Origin: Bacteroidales bacterium
GTDB lineage: Bacteria; Bacteroidota; Bacteroidia; Bacteroidales; GCA-2748055
Direction: 5' to 3'
Assembly (NCBI GenBank): GCA_021740585.1
Contig: JAIOZM010000006.1
Coordinates: forward strand, 1 to 64,000
Length of the DNA stretch: 64,000 nucleotides
Below the pieces are notes generated by a model, which was given only the letters and a program-made list of their open reading frames with translations, was not told where the DNA came from and did no database searches. The translations under genes were made by a program, and so were the position numbers. The number at the start of each line of letters is the position of its first letter. Position 1 is the first letter of the stretch. Positions 28,766 through 38,442 of the stretch are shown piece by piece.

Positions 28766-29320
28766 TTGGCGGACATACCTGGCAATATTATAAAAGCTTG
28801 TATAGAGGGAAACAGATCGGGACAAGAAGAATTGTACCGGCTTGTTGCTCCTAAAATGTATGGTGTATGCTTGCAATATGCAGGGAACGCAGATGATGCA
28901 AAAGATATAATGCAGGATGGTTTTATAAAAGTGTTTAGTAAAATCGATCAATACACCGGAAAAGGTTCTTTTGAGGGATGGATAAGAAGAATTTTGGTCA
29001 ATACGGCACTGGAAAAAATCAGATCAAGAGTAAATCTTCAATCCATTGATGAATATGATAATGCTAATGTCGAAATGTTTGATCAGTATGTATTGGAATC
29101 GATGACGGCAGAAGAAATATCACAGTTGATTCAGAATTTATCGCCAAAGTACAGGCTGGTTTTTAACTTGTATGCCTTGGAAGGATTCAGTCATAAAGAT
29201 ATTTCTGAAAAGTTAGGTATTTCAGAAGGTACCTCAAAATCTAACCTGTCGAGAGCAAGGTCCATATTGCAACAAAAGGTAGTAGAACTTTTTAGTGAGA
29301 GAGAAAGAAAAGATGAGTAA
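28766..29320 (+). CDS. ECF-type RNA polymerase sigma factor
   Basis: The 184-residue protein has sigma region 2 (DAKDIMQDGFIKVFSKIDQY...SFEGWIRRILVN) at about 38-82 and region 4 (LSPKYRLVF...SHKDISEKLGISEGTSKSNLSRAR) at about 118-170. It opens with TTG at 28766, the only start between the upstream stop codon and the conserved domain. Its stop overlaps the next start by 8 bp (ATGAGTAA), so it is coupled to the membrane-barrel gene, a common Bacteroidota pairing that suggests the partner controls it. Confidence 0.92.
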   Translation: MADIPGNIIKACIEGNRSGQEELYRLVAPKMYGVCLQYAGNADDAKDIMQDGFIKVFSKIDQYTGKGSFEGWIRRILVNTALEKIRSRVNLQSIDEYDNANVEMFDQYVLESMTAEEISQLIQNLSPKYRLVFNLYALEGFSHKDISEKLGISEGTSKSNLSRARSILQQKVVELFSERERKDE

Positions 29321-30722
29321 GAATAAAAATATCGATGTTATTTTCAGGAAGAAAAGCCTGAGTTTTCAAAAGGAGCCACCTCCCGAAATTTGGGATAATA
29401 TCCTGTCGGGAATTCAACCTGAGAAAAATAGAGTATTGCCTGTTTTCTGGCGCATTGCGGCAGGAATGGCAATTGTTATTGCACTGGGTTTGGGCTATCA
29501 GTATATCTTCAATACAGAGAATTTGGGTGATAATCAGTTCAGTATGAATGAAACCGTCCGTCAAAATATCGAAGATTCAAGCAGGTCGGAAACAACAGAT
29601 CCATTTAAGGAAAATGAACTTCCTGAAGAAATGGCAGAAAATATCGGGATAGAAAACAAGTCTTCGGCAAAGGATTATTCACAAAAGTTTTTATCTGCTT
29701 CAACTAAACGAAATACAGCCCCGGTTTTAGCAAGCACAGATACCCATGATGAACTTTCCATTGAAGCGTACAATCTGAAACACTTGGTCTCTTTAGATGA
29801 TTTCCCCATCCAATTAAAGCCTGTCGATGCGAAAAAAGACAGCATCAGGATAAAAGAATTTATCCAACAATATACCTGGGAGGACCTGGTAGCAAAAGAA
29901 GATTTCGTTGAGAATCAGAAAAAAGATTTTTTGATCGAAGCCCTGCTGAGTCCTACATATAGTTATAGGGATATTGTTAGCTCAAGTCCCAGCCTTTCAA
30001 GTTATTATAACGATTTTGAATCGGGGCAGATCAGTTATTCAGGTGGAATGAAAGTTGGTTTTATAGCCACAGAACGCTTAAGTATTCATACGGGCTTAGT
30101 CTATGCCAGAATCGGATATACTATTGGGGGATTGAAAAACATTGCTTTAAAATCTGAAAATGCATATGATGCATTACCAAATGCTGTATTCAATGATCCA
30201 CAACCCTATGTTATCGCAAATTCAATCGGGAAAGTAAATAATGCAGATTTTTCTTCAAGTACGATAAGCACCATTGCTCAACCCGAAAATGCCGATGCCA
30301 CTCTTAGCTATTTGAGTAGCGGTGCATTGACGAGTCCTGAAAACAGATCAGTAGTATCCGATTTATCCTTTAGTCAGATATTTCATATCATGGAAATTCC
30401 TTTTCATATGAAATACAAAATTATTGATCGTAAACTGGATTTTAATGTGCTTAGCGGATTGAGCACAAATATTATGGTGGGAAATAATTTATTTGTAAAT
30501 GAAGGCTCAGATAAAACCAGCATTGGAGAAATTGAATCTGTAAACAAGATTAATTATTCAGGCGATTTTGGATTCGGACTTGAATACGAGATTAATAAAA
30601 AGTTGCAGCTCTTATTCGAGCCGCAATTTAAGTATTATCTTAACTCAATTAACAAAGACAACCTGGTGGCAAACCGTCCATACTCCATGGGGTTTTATAC
30701 GGGTCTGAGTTATATTTTTTAG
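29313..30722 (+). CDS. Single-span membrane protein with C-terminal beta-barrel-like domain, sigma factor partner
   Basis: From the ATG at 29313 the protein is 469 residues. A short N-terminal cytoplasmic part (about 1-40, with EPPPEIWDNILSGI) precedes one membrane helix at about 46-66. An acidic linker and then a beta-rich domain at about 210-469 follow, with alternating strands (YSGGMKVGFIATERLSIHTGLVYARIGY) and a terminal aromatic, like porin-type barrels. I read it as an anti-sigma-like protein whose large domain lies beyond the membrane. No named family was recognised. Confidence 0.65.
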   Translation: MSKNKNIDVIFRKKSLSFQKEPPPEIWDNILSGIQPEKNRVLPVFWRIAAGMAIVIALGLGYQYIFNTENLGDNQFSMNETVRQNIEDSSRSETTDPFKENELPEEMAENIGIENKSSAKDYSQKFLSASTKRNTAPVLASTDTHDELSIEAYNLKHLVSLDDFPIQLKPVDAKKDSIRIKEFIQQYTWEDLVAKEDFVENQKKDFLIEALLSPTYSYRDIVSSSPSLSSYYNDFESGQISYSGGMKVGFIATERLSIHTGLVYARIGYTIGGLKNIALKSENAYDALPNAVFNDPQPYVIANSIGKVNNADFSSSTISTIAQPENADATLSYLSSGALTSPENRSVVSDLSFSQIFHIMEIPFHMKYKIIDRKLDFNVLSGLSTNIMVGNNLFVNEGSDKTSIGEIESVNKINYSGDFGFGLEYEINKKLQLLFEPQFKYYLNSINKDNLVANRPYSMGFYTGLSYIF

Positions 30723-30828
30723 AGCGGCCAACTCCTTTCTTTCCGCTTTTACCGACCTAATTTCAACTCTTTCAGCTTTTTTACTTTTTTTACTCTGCTA
30801 TAGCAAACAATTTCTCATTGAATTTCGT

Positions 30829-30836
30829 TATTTTTG
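30829..30836 (+). promoter_or_regulatory. Possible -7 element of the transglycosylase-uvrA operon
   Basis: TATTTTTG matches TAnnTTTG 119 bp before the ATG at 30956. No strong -33 element was seen. The leader of about 110 nt holds no clear riboswitch. Confidence 0.4.
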
Positions 30837-30955
30837 CAGATTCTTTTCATTTTCAAGCGATTTTGAAAAGAAAATATGTTTTAAGTAGTCCCAAAATCTT
30901 TTTTTGGGTGGCAGGATTTGGCTAATTAAATTAATGTTGATTAAAAACTGTTGGA

Positions 30956-31927
30956 ATGAAATTTAAATATTTAGCAATTATTCTGAGCCTGACATTGGTA
31001 TCCGGAATTTTATTTTTTGTAAATCCCCTGAAATCAGATGTGAACTCAGAAGAAAAAGTTTTAGAAGAGCCGACAAGGGCTTATGCGATTTTCGCCGTAA
31101 GTATCCCCGAGGCTATTGAGTTTTCGGGTGAGCAAGTTCCTTTGGATCAGGTGGATGTAAGAGAGGCTCTCGACAGGGAAATTCTGGTAAATACCTATTG
31201 GCAATCACAGACTCTGCTTTTTCTGAAACGCGCTAACCGATATTTCCCAACCATAGAAAAGATTCTACGGGAATATAACGTACCCGATGATTTTAAATAC
31301 CTTGCGGTGGCCGAAAGTGGACTAATGAATGTAGTTTCACCTTCTCAGGCAGTCGGGTTTTGGCAATTGTTGGAAGGCACTGCGGTTGAAAATGGACTCG
31401 AGGTAAATAATGAAGTGGATGAACGGTATCATCTTGAAAAATCTACCGAAGCAGCCTGTAGGTATATTCTTGAATCTTATGAAAAGTATAAGTCATGGAC
31501 AATGGCAGCGGCTTCCTATAATGCTGGAAGAAGAGGAATTGACAGGCAGGTCGACAGGCAGATAGATAGCGACTATTATGATTTACTTTTCACTGAAGAA
31601 ACTTCACGCTATATTTTTCGAATACTGGCAATCAAACTTATTTTAACTTCCCCCGGCGATTATGGATTTTATATAGGTGTTGATGATCTTTACCACGAAG
31701 TTCCCTCATTCGAAGTAACCATCGATGGGAAAGTGGATAATCTGGCAGAATTTGCAAAGCGCTACCACATTACCTATAAAACATTAAAAAATATGAATCC
31801 ATGGTTGAGGGAGGCTAACCTGAGTAATCCTAAAAACCACAGCTATTATGTAAAAATTCCCCGTAAGGGATTTTTTGATCCCACTCGTGCTGAAATTCCT
31901 GTATTAAACGAGGAGACTACCAATTAA
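30956..31927 (+). CDS. Membrane-bound lytic murein transglycosylase (SLT, MltD-like)
   Basis: The 323-residue protein has an N-terminal hydrophobic signal (about 4-23). A lytic transglycosylase domain spans about 85-205: FKYLAVAESG holds the catalytic Glu, followed by AVGFWQLLEGTA and AAASYNAGRRGI. The C-terminal region (about 250-310, LAEFAKRYHITYKTLKNMNPWL...YYVKIP) looks like a LysM repeat that binds peptidoglycan. It cleaves glycan strands to 1,6-anhydro products. It sits 1 bp before uvrA and should share its transcript. Confidence 0.9.
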   Translation: MKFKYLAIILSLTLVSGILFFVNPLKSDVNSEEKVLEEPTRAYAIFAVSIPEAIEFSGEQVPLDQVDVREALDREILVNTYWQSQTLLFLKRANRYFPTIEKILREYNVPDDFKYLAVAESGLMNVVSPSQAVGFWQLLEGTAVENGLEVNNEVDERYHLEKSTEAACRYILESYEKYKSWTMAAASYNAGRRGIDRQVDRQIDSDYYDLLFTEETSRYIFRILAIKLILTSPGDYGFYIGVDDLYHEVPSFEVTIDGKVDNLAEFAKRYHITYKTLKNMNPWLREANLSNPKNHSYYVKIPRKGFFDPTRAEIPVLNEETTN

Positions 31928-31928
31928 T

Positions 31929-34793
31929 ATGAATTCGAATAAATCCGTTGATAAGTCTGATAAAGTGATTCATGTTCTGGGTGCACGTGTGCATAACCTT
32001 AAGAATATTGATGTTGTTATTCCCCGGAATTCACTCACAGTAATTACCGGACTCAGTGGAAGCGGAAAATCATCTCTGGCATTCGACACCATTTATGCTG
32101 AAGGTCAGAGGAGGTATATTGAAACCATGTCGGCATATGCCCGCCAATTTCTTGGAACAATGGAACGCCCCGATGTGGATAAAATTACGGGCCTTAGTCC
32201 TGTTATCTCCATCGAGCAAAAAACGACAAACAAAAATCCAAGATCAACGGTTGGTACCATTACCGAAATATACGACTTTCTGCGATTGCTTTATGCGCGC
32301 GCATCGGATGCATATTCCTATAATACAGGAGAGAAAATGGTTAAATATACCGACGATCAGATTATTGATTTGATCCTCGAATCCTACAAGGGAAAAGCGG
32401 TTTATTTACTTGCTCCGGTTGTAAAGGGAAGGAAAGGGCATTATAAGGAATTGCTTGAAAGTATTAGAAAAAAAGGATTTTTATCCGCCAGAATTAATGG
32501 TGAAATTGTGGAGTTAAGGTCGGGATTGCGACTCGATCGTTATAAAACGCATAATATCGAAATTCTGATTGATAAATTTTATGTGGATGAAGCCGACCGG
32601 AAAGGTTTGAAAAAATCTTTGGAAACCTCAATGCACCATGGGAAAGGAATTAGTATTATTCTTGAAAAAGATACAGATACTCCACGATTTTTCAGTCGCC
32701 AGCTCATGTGTCCCACTACAGGAATTTCATATAATGAACCAGCCCCTCACAGCTTTTCTTTTAATTCACCCGTTGGAGCCTGTCCAAAATGTAACGGATT
32801 AGGCACGATAACCGAAATTGACGTTAAGAAAATTATCCCTGACGATTCCCTTTCCATCCGAAAAGGCGCTATAAAATCGCTGGGAACATATCGTAATACA
32901 TTGATATTCTGGCAACTGGAGGCTTTAGGTGAAAAATTTGGATTTAAGCTCGACACTCCTGTAAGTAAAATTAGTGAAGAAGCATTCGATAAGATTTTAT
33001 ACGGAACAGAGGAACATTTGAAATTGGCTAATACACCTTTGGGAGCTTCTTCCAATTATATGCTGAGTTTTGACGGAATCATCTCCTTTATTCAAAATCA
33101 AAACGGACATTCTTCCAGTGTTTCAGAAAGTAAATGGGCAAATCAGTTTGTTAAAAAGGTTGTTTGTCCGGTTTGTAACGGCGAGCGCCTGAATACAGAA
33201 GCTCTTCATTTTAAAATTGACGGTAAAAATATTTCCGATCTGGCAGGAATGGATATTTCTGATCTGGCTAAATGGTTCGAAAATCTTGAATCACGACTTA
33301 GTGAAAAGCAAAATCTTATAGCCAGAGATGTGCTGAAAGAAATAAGAAACCGTATCGGTTTTTTAATCGATGTTGGCTTAACGTATCTCTCCCTTAATCG
33401 CCCCTCAAGAAGCCTTTCGGGGGGTGAAAGTCAGAGAATAAGACTGGCAACTCAAATTGGTTCTCAGCTGGTAAACGTTCTTTATATTTTGGACGAACCA
33501 AGCATAGGACTTCATCAGAAAGACAATCTCAAATTAATTCAATCGCTTAAACTGCTTCGCGACAACGGGAACTCTATAATTGTGGTGGAACACGACAGGG
33601 ATATGATAGAGTCGGCTGATTATGTAGTCGATCTGGGTCCGTTTGCAGGAAAGCATGGAGGTGAGATTGTTGCCGCCGGAAAACCCAATGAAATTAAATC
33701 CCTGGCCACTCTTACAAATGATTATTTATATCATAGGAAGCAGATTCTAATCCCTGAAAAAAGACGAAAGGGAAATGGCGACAAAATAGTTCTGAAGGGA
33801 TGCTCAGGGAATAATTTGAAGAATGTTACCGTCGATTTCCCCCTGGGAACCTTCATTTGTGTTACAGGCGTCTCCGGAAGTGGAAAATCTACACTAATCA
33901 ACGAAACCCTCCATCCCATACTAAGTCAGCATTTTTATAAAAGCAATAAAGATCCGCTTCCCTACAAGGATATCAAAGGTATTGATGATATCGATAAGGT
34001 CATTGAGGTTGACCAGTCACCTCTGGGAAGAACCCCACGTTCGAACCCGGCAACCTATACCGGTGTTTTTTCGGATATCAGGAATTTATTTGTCATGACT
34101 TCCGAAGCTAAAATAAGGGCTTACAATGCCGGAAGATTTTCCTTCAATGTGGCCGGGGGGCGTTGCGAAACCTGCAAAGGAGCAGGAGTGGAGACCATCG
34201 AAATGAATTTTCTGCCCGATGTTTATGTGCATTGCCGCGATTGCAACGGAAAACGATATAACCGTGAAACTCTGGAAGTTCAGTATAAAGGGAAAAACAT
34301 CAACGAAGTCCTGAATCTTACCATAAATCAGGCATTGGAATTCTTTTATAATATACCTGCCATCAAAAGAAAAATTAAGACCATTAAGGAAGTTGGATTA
34401 GGCTACATTTCATTAGGTCAGCCATCTACAACCCTTTCCGGTGGCGAATCGCAACGAGTTAAGCTGGCGGCGGAACTTTCCAAAAAAGACACAGGCAAAA
34501 CATTGTATATATTGGACGAGCCCACTACCGGACTCCATTTTGAGGATGTAAGGGTCTTACTCGAAGTTATTGGCAGGCTGGTAGATAAAGGGAATACCGT
34601 AATAATGATCGAGCACAATATGGACGTTATTAAAACCGCCGATTACATAATCGATTTAGGAAAGGAAGGTGGGTTTATGGGGGGCGATATTCTTGCCACA
34701 GGAACACCTGAAGAAATAATCAAAAAGAAAGACTCTTATACTGCTCAATATCTAATGAAAGAGTTGGAGTTTGGAAATAGGATTGTGGTTTAA
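31929..34793 (+). CDS. uvrA: Excinuclease ABC subunit UvrA
   Basis: The 954-residue protein has two ABC ATPase modules. Walker A motifs are GLSGSGKSS near residue 40 and GVSGSGKST near 650; signatures LSGGESQR occur in both halves. The C-terminal zinc finger CETCKGAG...[10 protein letters not shown] is complete. The first zinc site reads CPTTG...CPKCNG, so one usual Cys is Thr, as I recall for Bacteroidota homologues. UvrA scans DNA for bulky damage and loads UvrB. No uvrB is in the window. Confidence 0.98.
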   Translation: MNSNKSVDKSDKVIHVLGARVHNLKNIDVVIPRNSLTVITGLSGSGKSSLAFDTIYAEGQRRYIETMSAYARQFLGTMERPDVDKITGLSPVISIEQKTTNKNPRSTVGTITEIYDFLRLLYARASDAYSYNTGEKMVKYTDDQIIDLILESYKGKAVYLLAPVVKGRKGHYKELLESIRKKGFLSARINGEIVELRSGLRLDRYKTHNIEILIDKFYVDEADRKGLKKSLETSMHHGKGISIILEKDTDTPRFFSRQLMCPTTGISYNEPAPHSFSFNSPVGACPKCNGLGTITEIDVKKIIPDDSLSIRKGAIKSLGTYRNTLIFWQLEALGEKFGFKLDTPVSKISEEAFDKILYGTEEHLKLANTPLGASSNYMLSFDGIISFIQNQNGHSSSVSESKWANQFVKKVVCPVCNGERLNTEALHFKIDGKNISDLAGMDISDLAKWFENLESRLSEKQNLIARDVLKEIRNRIGFLIDVGLTYLSLNRPSRSLSGGESQRIRLATQIGSQLVNVLYILDEPSIGLHQKDNLKLIQSLKLLRDNGNSIIVVEHDRDMIESADYVVDLGPFAGKHGGEIVAAGKPNEIKSLATLTNDYLYHRKQILIPEKRRKGNGDKIVLKGCSGNNLKNVTVDFPLGTFICVTGVSGSGKSTLINETLHPILSQHFYKSNKDPLPYKDIKGIDDIDKVIEVDQSPLGRTPRSNPATYTGVFSDIRNLFVMTSEAKIRAYNAGRFSFNVAGGRCETCKGAGVETIEMNFLPDVYVHCRDCNGKRYNRETLEVQYKGKNINEVLNLTINQALEFFYNIPAIKRKIKTIKEVGLGYISLGQPSTTLSGGESQRVKLAAELSKKDTGKTLYILDEPTTGLHFEDVRVLLEVIGRLVDKGNTVIMIEHNMDVIKTADYIIDLGKEGGFMGGDILATGTPEEIIKKKDSYTAQYLMKELEFGNRIVV

Positions 34794-34840
34794 AATTGCA
34801 TTTTTTGATCATAGAGACCTGAGAAAAGGCAAAAAAGAAA

Positions 34841-34867
34841 TGCCGGATAAAGATCTGGCAATTTTTT
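34841..34867 (+). terminator. Terminator of uvrA
   Basis: TGCCGGAT pairs with ATCTGGCA around an AAAG loop, with one G-T pair, followed by a run of six T residues. It starts 48 bp past the uvrA stop. Confidence 0.7.
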
Positions 34868-35041
34868 CAAGATGGATGAATTTTACCGGACACCAATAAA
34901 AAAAATACCAAAATTAGATTTCAACATTGTCACTTAAACGGAAAACAGATTTTTTTAATAAGAACATAGTTTATCCCGGACTTAGTCTCACTTTCAAATT
35001 TTAAGTCTTTTCCCTTCTTTCCCCCATCCTGAAAAAATTCC

Positions 35042-35049
35042 TATATTTG
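35042..35049 (+). promoter_or_regulatory. Probable -7 element of the AGCS symporter gene
   Basis: TATATTTG matches TAnnTTTG 26 bp before the ATG at 35076, giving a very short leader. Confidence 0.5.
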
Positions 35050-35075
35050 CCACTTCACAAAAAATATACATACAA

Positions 35076-36800
35076 ATGCAACAGATTAATGAATTCTTGC
35101 TTGAACTTGATAAACACATAGGTGGTGGTCCATGGTTTGTATACCTGTTATTAGGTACAGGACTTTTCTTTACTATTTACCTTGGTTTTCCACAAATCAG
35201 ATATTTCAAGCATGCATTTCGTATTGTACGTGGTAAATATGACAAGCACGATGATGTAGGCGATACCTCTCATTTTCAGGCGCTTACAACTGCCTTGTCG
35301 GGCACCGTGGGCACAGGGAATATTGCCGGGGTTGCTCTTGCCATTCATTTGGGTGGACCGGCCGCATTATTTTGGATGCTGGTAACGGCAATGTTGGGTA
35401 TGACTACAAAATTTGTTGAGGTAACCATTTCTCATAAATACCGCGATATTTTGCCAGACGGCTCTATTTCAGGTGGTCCAATGTATTACATGAAAAAGAG
35501 ACTGAATATTAAAACCAAGTCGGGCAAACTAATAAAAACAGGAGTCTGGTTGGGTGGTTTCTTCGCTTTTGCTACCATCCTATCCTCTTTTGGAACGGGA
35601 AGCCTGCCGCAAATAAACAGTATTTCTGATTCATTATTTGACACCTTCGGAATAAACAAGGTAATAACCGGTGCAGTATTGGCGGTTCTTCTGGGAGCCG
35701 TTATTATCGGAGGAATTAAGCGTATTGCCAGAGTTACCGCAACTCTTGTTCCGGCCATGGCTTTAATTTATTTTTTGGGTGCAATGTTTGTTATCATAAC
35801 CAATTATGAAAATATCATACCCTCTTTTCTTTCCATTTTTAGTGATGCCTTTACGGGGAGTGCTGCAGTAGGCGGATTTCTGGGTGCCGGTTTTGCTTTC
35901 AGCTTTAATAAAGGGGTCAACCGTGGTTTATTTTCCAATGAGGCTGGTCAGGGTTCTGCTCCGATTGCTCACTCAGCGGCAAAAGCTCATGAACCGGTTT
36001 CTGAAGGTATGGTAGCTATACTTGAACCCTTTATCGATACCATCATCATTTGTTCATTAACAGGAATGGTATTGCTTTCTTCGGGTGTCTGGAGTGAGAA
36101 ATTCGATAACCAATTTGAAGATGCAGATCTCAGAGTTTTTTCCGGACAACTGGATGAAAGTTCACAGGAGGATGTAAAAAGTGTAAGGAGCTATTTCAAG
36201 CGTTCGAATACTGAATTTCTTTTCAGTGGCGCATTAATGGTTGAAGAAGGCGAATTAGAAGGTGATGTAACGATTATCCATGCCCAATCTTTTGCCGAAA
36301 ATGTGAAATTTACCAATAATAACGTGGCTTATACCGGACCGGTTTATTTCAAAAATGGAGAAATAATCAGAGACAGTACAAAATCTGTTCAAATTTGGGG
36401 TAAATCGCTTATCCATAGTGCTCCACTTACCACACAGGCCTTTAACAGGAGTTTTCTTGGCAACTACGGACAATATATTGTTTCCATAGGATTGCTTCTG
36501 TTTGCTTTCTCCACAGCCATTTCATGGTCGTATTATGGAGGGAGAGCTGTGACCTATTTGTTCGGAAGCAGATGGGACATTGTTTACCGGATTTTTTATG
36601 TAATCGCATTTTTCTTTGCAGCCTTTACAGATACAACGATAGTATGGAACTTTTCACTTATTACCATTGCCATCATGACGGTTCCTAACCTTATTGGAAT
36701 ATTAATCCTGCATAAGGATATTAAGTCAACCATACATAGCTATTGGGACGATTTTCGGGATAACTGGCCGGATGCAAAGGTTCCTCGAAAATACAGATAA
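35076..36800 (+). CDS. AGCS-family sodium:alanine symporter with a large extra insert
   Basis: The 574-residue protein has the AGCS core: [23 protein letters not shown] at the N-terminus, [20 protein letters not shown] (sodium/substrate site), [10 protein letters not shown], and [24 protein letters not shown]. These transporters import alanine or glycine with sodium. Typical members have about 450-490 residues. Here about 105 polar residues at about 340-450 are inserted after the [12 protein letters not shown] helix, before the final helices. The insert is beta-like and of unknown role. Confidence 0.9.
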   Translation: MQQINEFLLELDKHIGGGPWFVYLLLGTGLFFTIYLGFPQIRYFKHAFRIVRGKYDKHDDVGDTSHFQALTTALSGTVGTGNIAGVALAIHLGGPAALFWMLVTAMLGMTTKFVEVTISHKYRDILPDGSISGGPMYYMKKRLNIKTKSGKLIKTGVWLGGFFAFATILSSFGTGSLPQINSISDSLFDTFGINKVITGAVLAVLLGAVIIGGIKRIARVTATLVPAMALIYFLGAMFVIITNYENIIPSFLSIFSDAFTGSAAVGGFLGAGFAFSFNKGVNRGLFSNEAGQGSAPIAHSAAKAHEPVSEGMVAILEPFIDTIIICSLTGMVLLSSGVWSEKFDNQFEDADLRVFSGQLDESSQEDVKSVRSYFKRSNTEFLFSGALMVEEGELEGDVTIIHAQSFAENVKFTNNNVAYTGPVYFKNGEIIRDSTKSVQIWGKSLIHSAPLTTQAFNRSFLGNYGQYIVSIGLLLFAFSTAISWSYYGGRAVTYLFGSRWDIVYRIFYVIAFFFAAFTDTTIVWNFSLITIAIMTVPNLIGILILHKDIKSTIHSYWDDFRDNWPDAKVPRKYR

Positions 36801-36916
36801 AAATAGAAGTGTCAGACTTTTTTGAGTGAAGAAAAGGATGATATGTATCCAAACTTTACGAATTATGTATTTTGTTTACTGCCTTTTGCTATGAAGAAAA
36901 ATTCAAAACAAAAGCA

Positions 36917-36924
36917 TAATTTTG
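36917..36924 (+). promoter_or_regulatory. Possible -7 element of rlmD
   Basis: TAATTTTG matches TAnnTTTG 26 bp before the TTG start. AGGAAG at 36942-36947 could serve as a ribosome-binding site. Confidence 0.4.
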
Positions 36925-36949
36925 TCTTTTAAAATTTAATTAGGAAGCT

Positions 36950-38356
36950 TTGAGAAGAAAAAAATTACCTTTTTTTGAAAATATTGAAATTACCGATCTT
37001 GGAGCGGAAGGAAATGCTATAGCCAGGGTAAATGAAATGGTAATTTTTGTGAAGATGGTTGCCCCGGGTGATGTTGTGGATCTACAGATTGTAAAAAAAC
37101 GAAAAAACTATATGGAGGGCAGGGTTATGGCCATCCATAAGTATTCAGATATCAGAACAGAGCCCTTTTGTAAGCATTTCGGAACCTGTGGAGGTTGTAA
37201 ATTACAACATATTCCATATAATCTTCAAATTAAATATAAGCAGAAACAGGTCGAAGATGCTCTTACAAGGATCGGACATTTGGAATTACCGGTAGTACGA
37301 CCAATTATGGGATCAGATCATGAACAGTTTTATCGGAATAAACTGGAGTTTAGCTTCAGCAATCAACGATGGATTACCGAGGAGGAAGCAAGAACAGGAG
37401 TGGAACTTGAAGAAATGCGTGCTCTGGGTTTTCATGTGCCGGGTTATTTTGATAAAATTGTAGATGTGGAAAAGTGCTGGCTGCAGGATGATCCAAGCAA
37501 TCAAATCCGAAATTCCATCAAAGCATTCTGCCTTAAGAATAATTACGACTTTTTCAATACACGCGATCATAGCGGTTTTATGAGGAACCTGATTGTCAGG
37601 ACTTCTACTACGGGCGAAGTAATGGTAATTGTTGTTTTTAACAAAGAATCAAAAGCTAAAAGAGAAGCTTTATTGACACATCTTATGGAGGCAGTTCCGG
37701 GAATAAGCTCTCTTTTTTATGTTATAAATTCAAAACTGAACGATAGCCTGTATGATCAGGAAATGGTTCTTTTTGCGGGGAAAGGTCATATTATTGAGAA
37801 ACTGGAGGATTTAAGTTTCAAGATTGATCCTAAATCCTTTTTTCAAACCAACAGCACTCAAGCCCTGCGCTTATACCAGGTTGCCCGTGAATTTGCTGAT
37901 CTGAAGGGAGATGAGGTTGTATATGATTTGTACACCGGGACAGGAAGTATCGCTAATTTTGTTGCCCGCAAAGCAAAAAAAGTAGTGGGTATCGAATCGG
38001 TTCCCGAGGCTATTGAAGATGCTAAAATCAATTCGGAAATTAACAATATCAACAATACTGAATTCTTTGCAGGTGATATGAAAGATATATTTACCGATGA
38101 ATTTGTAGAAACAAATGGCAGGCCTGACCTTATTATAACCGATCCGCCCAGAGCGGGCATGCACTCAAAAGTAGTGGAGCAAATCCTTAAGCTGGAACCG
38201 GCTCGAATAGTATATGTAAGTTGCAATCCCGCAACACAGGCCAGAGATTTGCAATTGCTGGATGCGAAATATAAGCTGGTGGAAGTTCAGCCTGTAGATA
38301 TGTTCCCCCATACCCATCATGTTGAAAATGTGGTGAAACTGGAGATTAGAAGGTAG
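36950..38356 (+). CDS. rlmD: 23S rRNA (uracil-C5)-methyltransferase RlmD/RumA
   Basis: The 468-residue protein starts with TTG. It has an N-terminal TRAM domain at about 5-65, an iron-sulfur site CKHFGTCGGC plus a fourth Cys near DVEKCWLQ, and the SAM-binding YDLYTGTGSIA. The catalytic motifs DPPRAGM and YVSCNPATQARDL place the nucleophilic Cys near residue 421. It makes m5U in 23S rRNA; Bacteroidota RlmD-like enzymes may differ in target position. The gene stands alone, 87 bp before the ABC-F gene. Confidence 0.93.
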   Translation: MRRKKLPFFENIEITDLGAEGNAIARVNEMVIFVKMVAPGDVVDLQIVKKRKNYMEGRVMAIHKYSDIRTEPFCKHFGTCGGCKLQHIPYNLQIKYKQKQVEDALTRIGHLELPVVRPIMGSDHEQFYRNKLEFSFSNQRWITEEEARTGVELEEMRALGFHVPGYFDKIVDVEKCWLQDDPSNQIRNSIKAFCLKNNYDFFNTRDHSGFMRNLIVRTSTTGEVMVIVVFNKESKAKREALLTHLMEAVPGISSLFYVINSKLNDSLYDQEMVLFAGKGHIIEKLEDLSFKIDPKSFFQTNSTQALRLYQVAREFADLKGDEVVYDLYTGTGSIANFVARKAKKVVGIESVPEAIEDAKINSEINNINNTEFFAGDMKDIFTDEFVETNGRPDLIITDPPRAGMHSKVVEQILKLEPARIVYVSCNPATQARDLQLLDAKYKLVEVQPVDMFPHTHHVENVVKLEIRR

Positions 38357-38442
38357 TGAAATGAACGAAAAGTAATAATGTATGGAAATTATGATGTATG
38401 GAACCACCCGGTTTCAAATTCCCCATCCCCAAATCGTATAAA

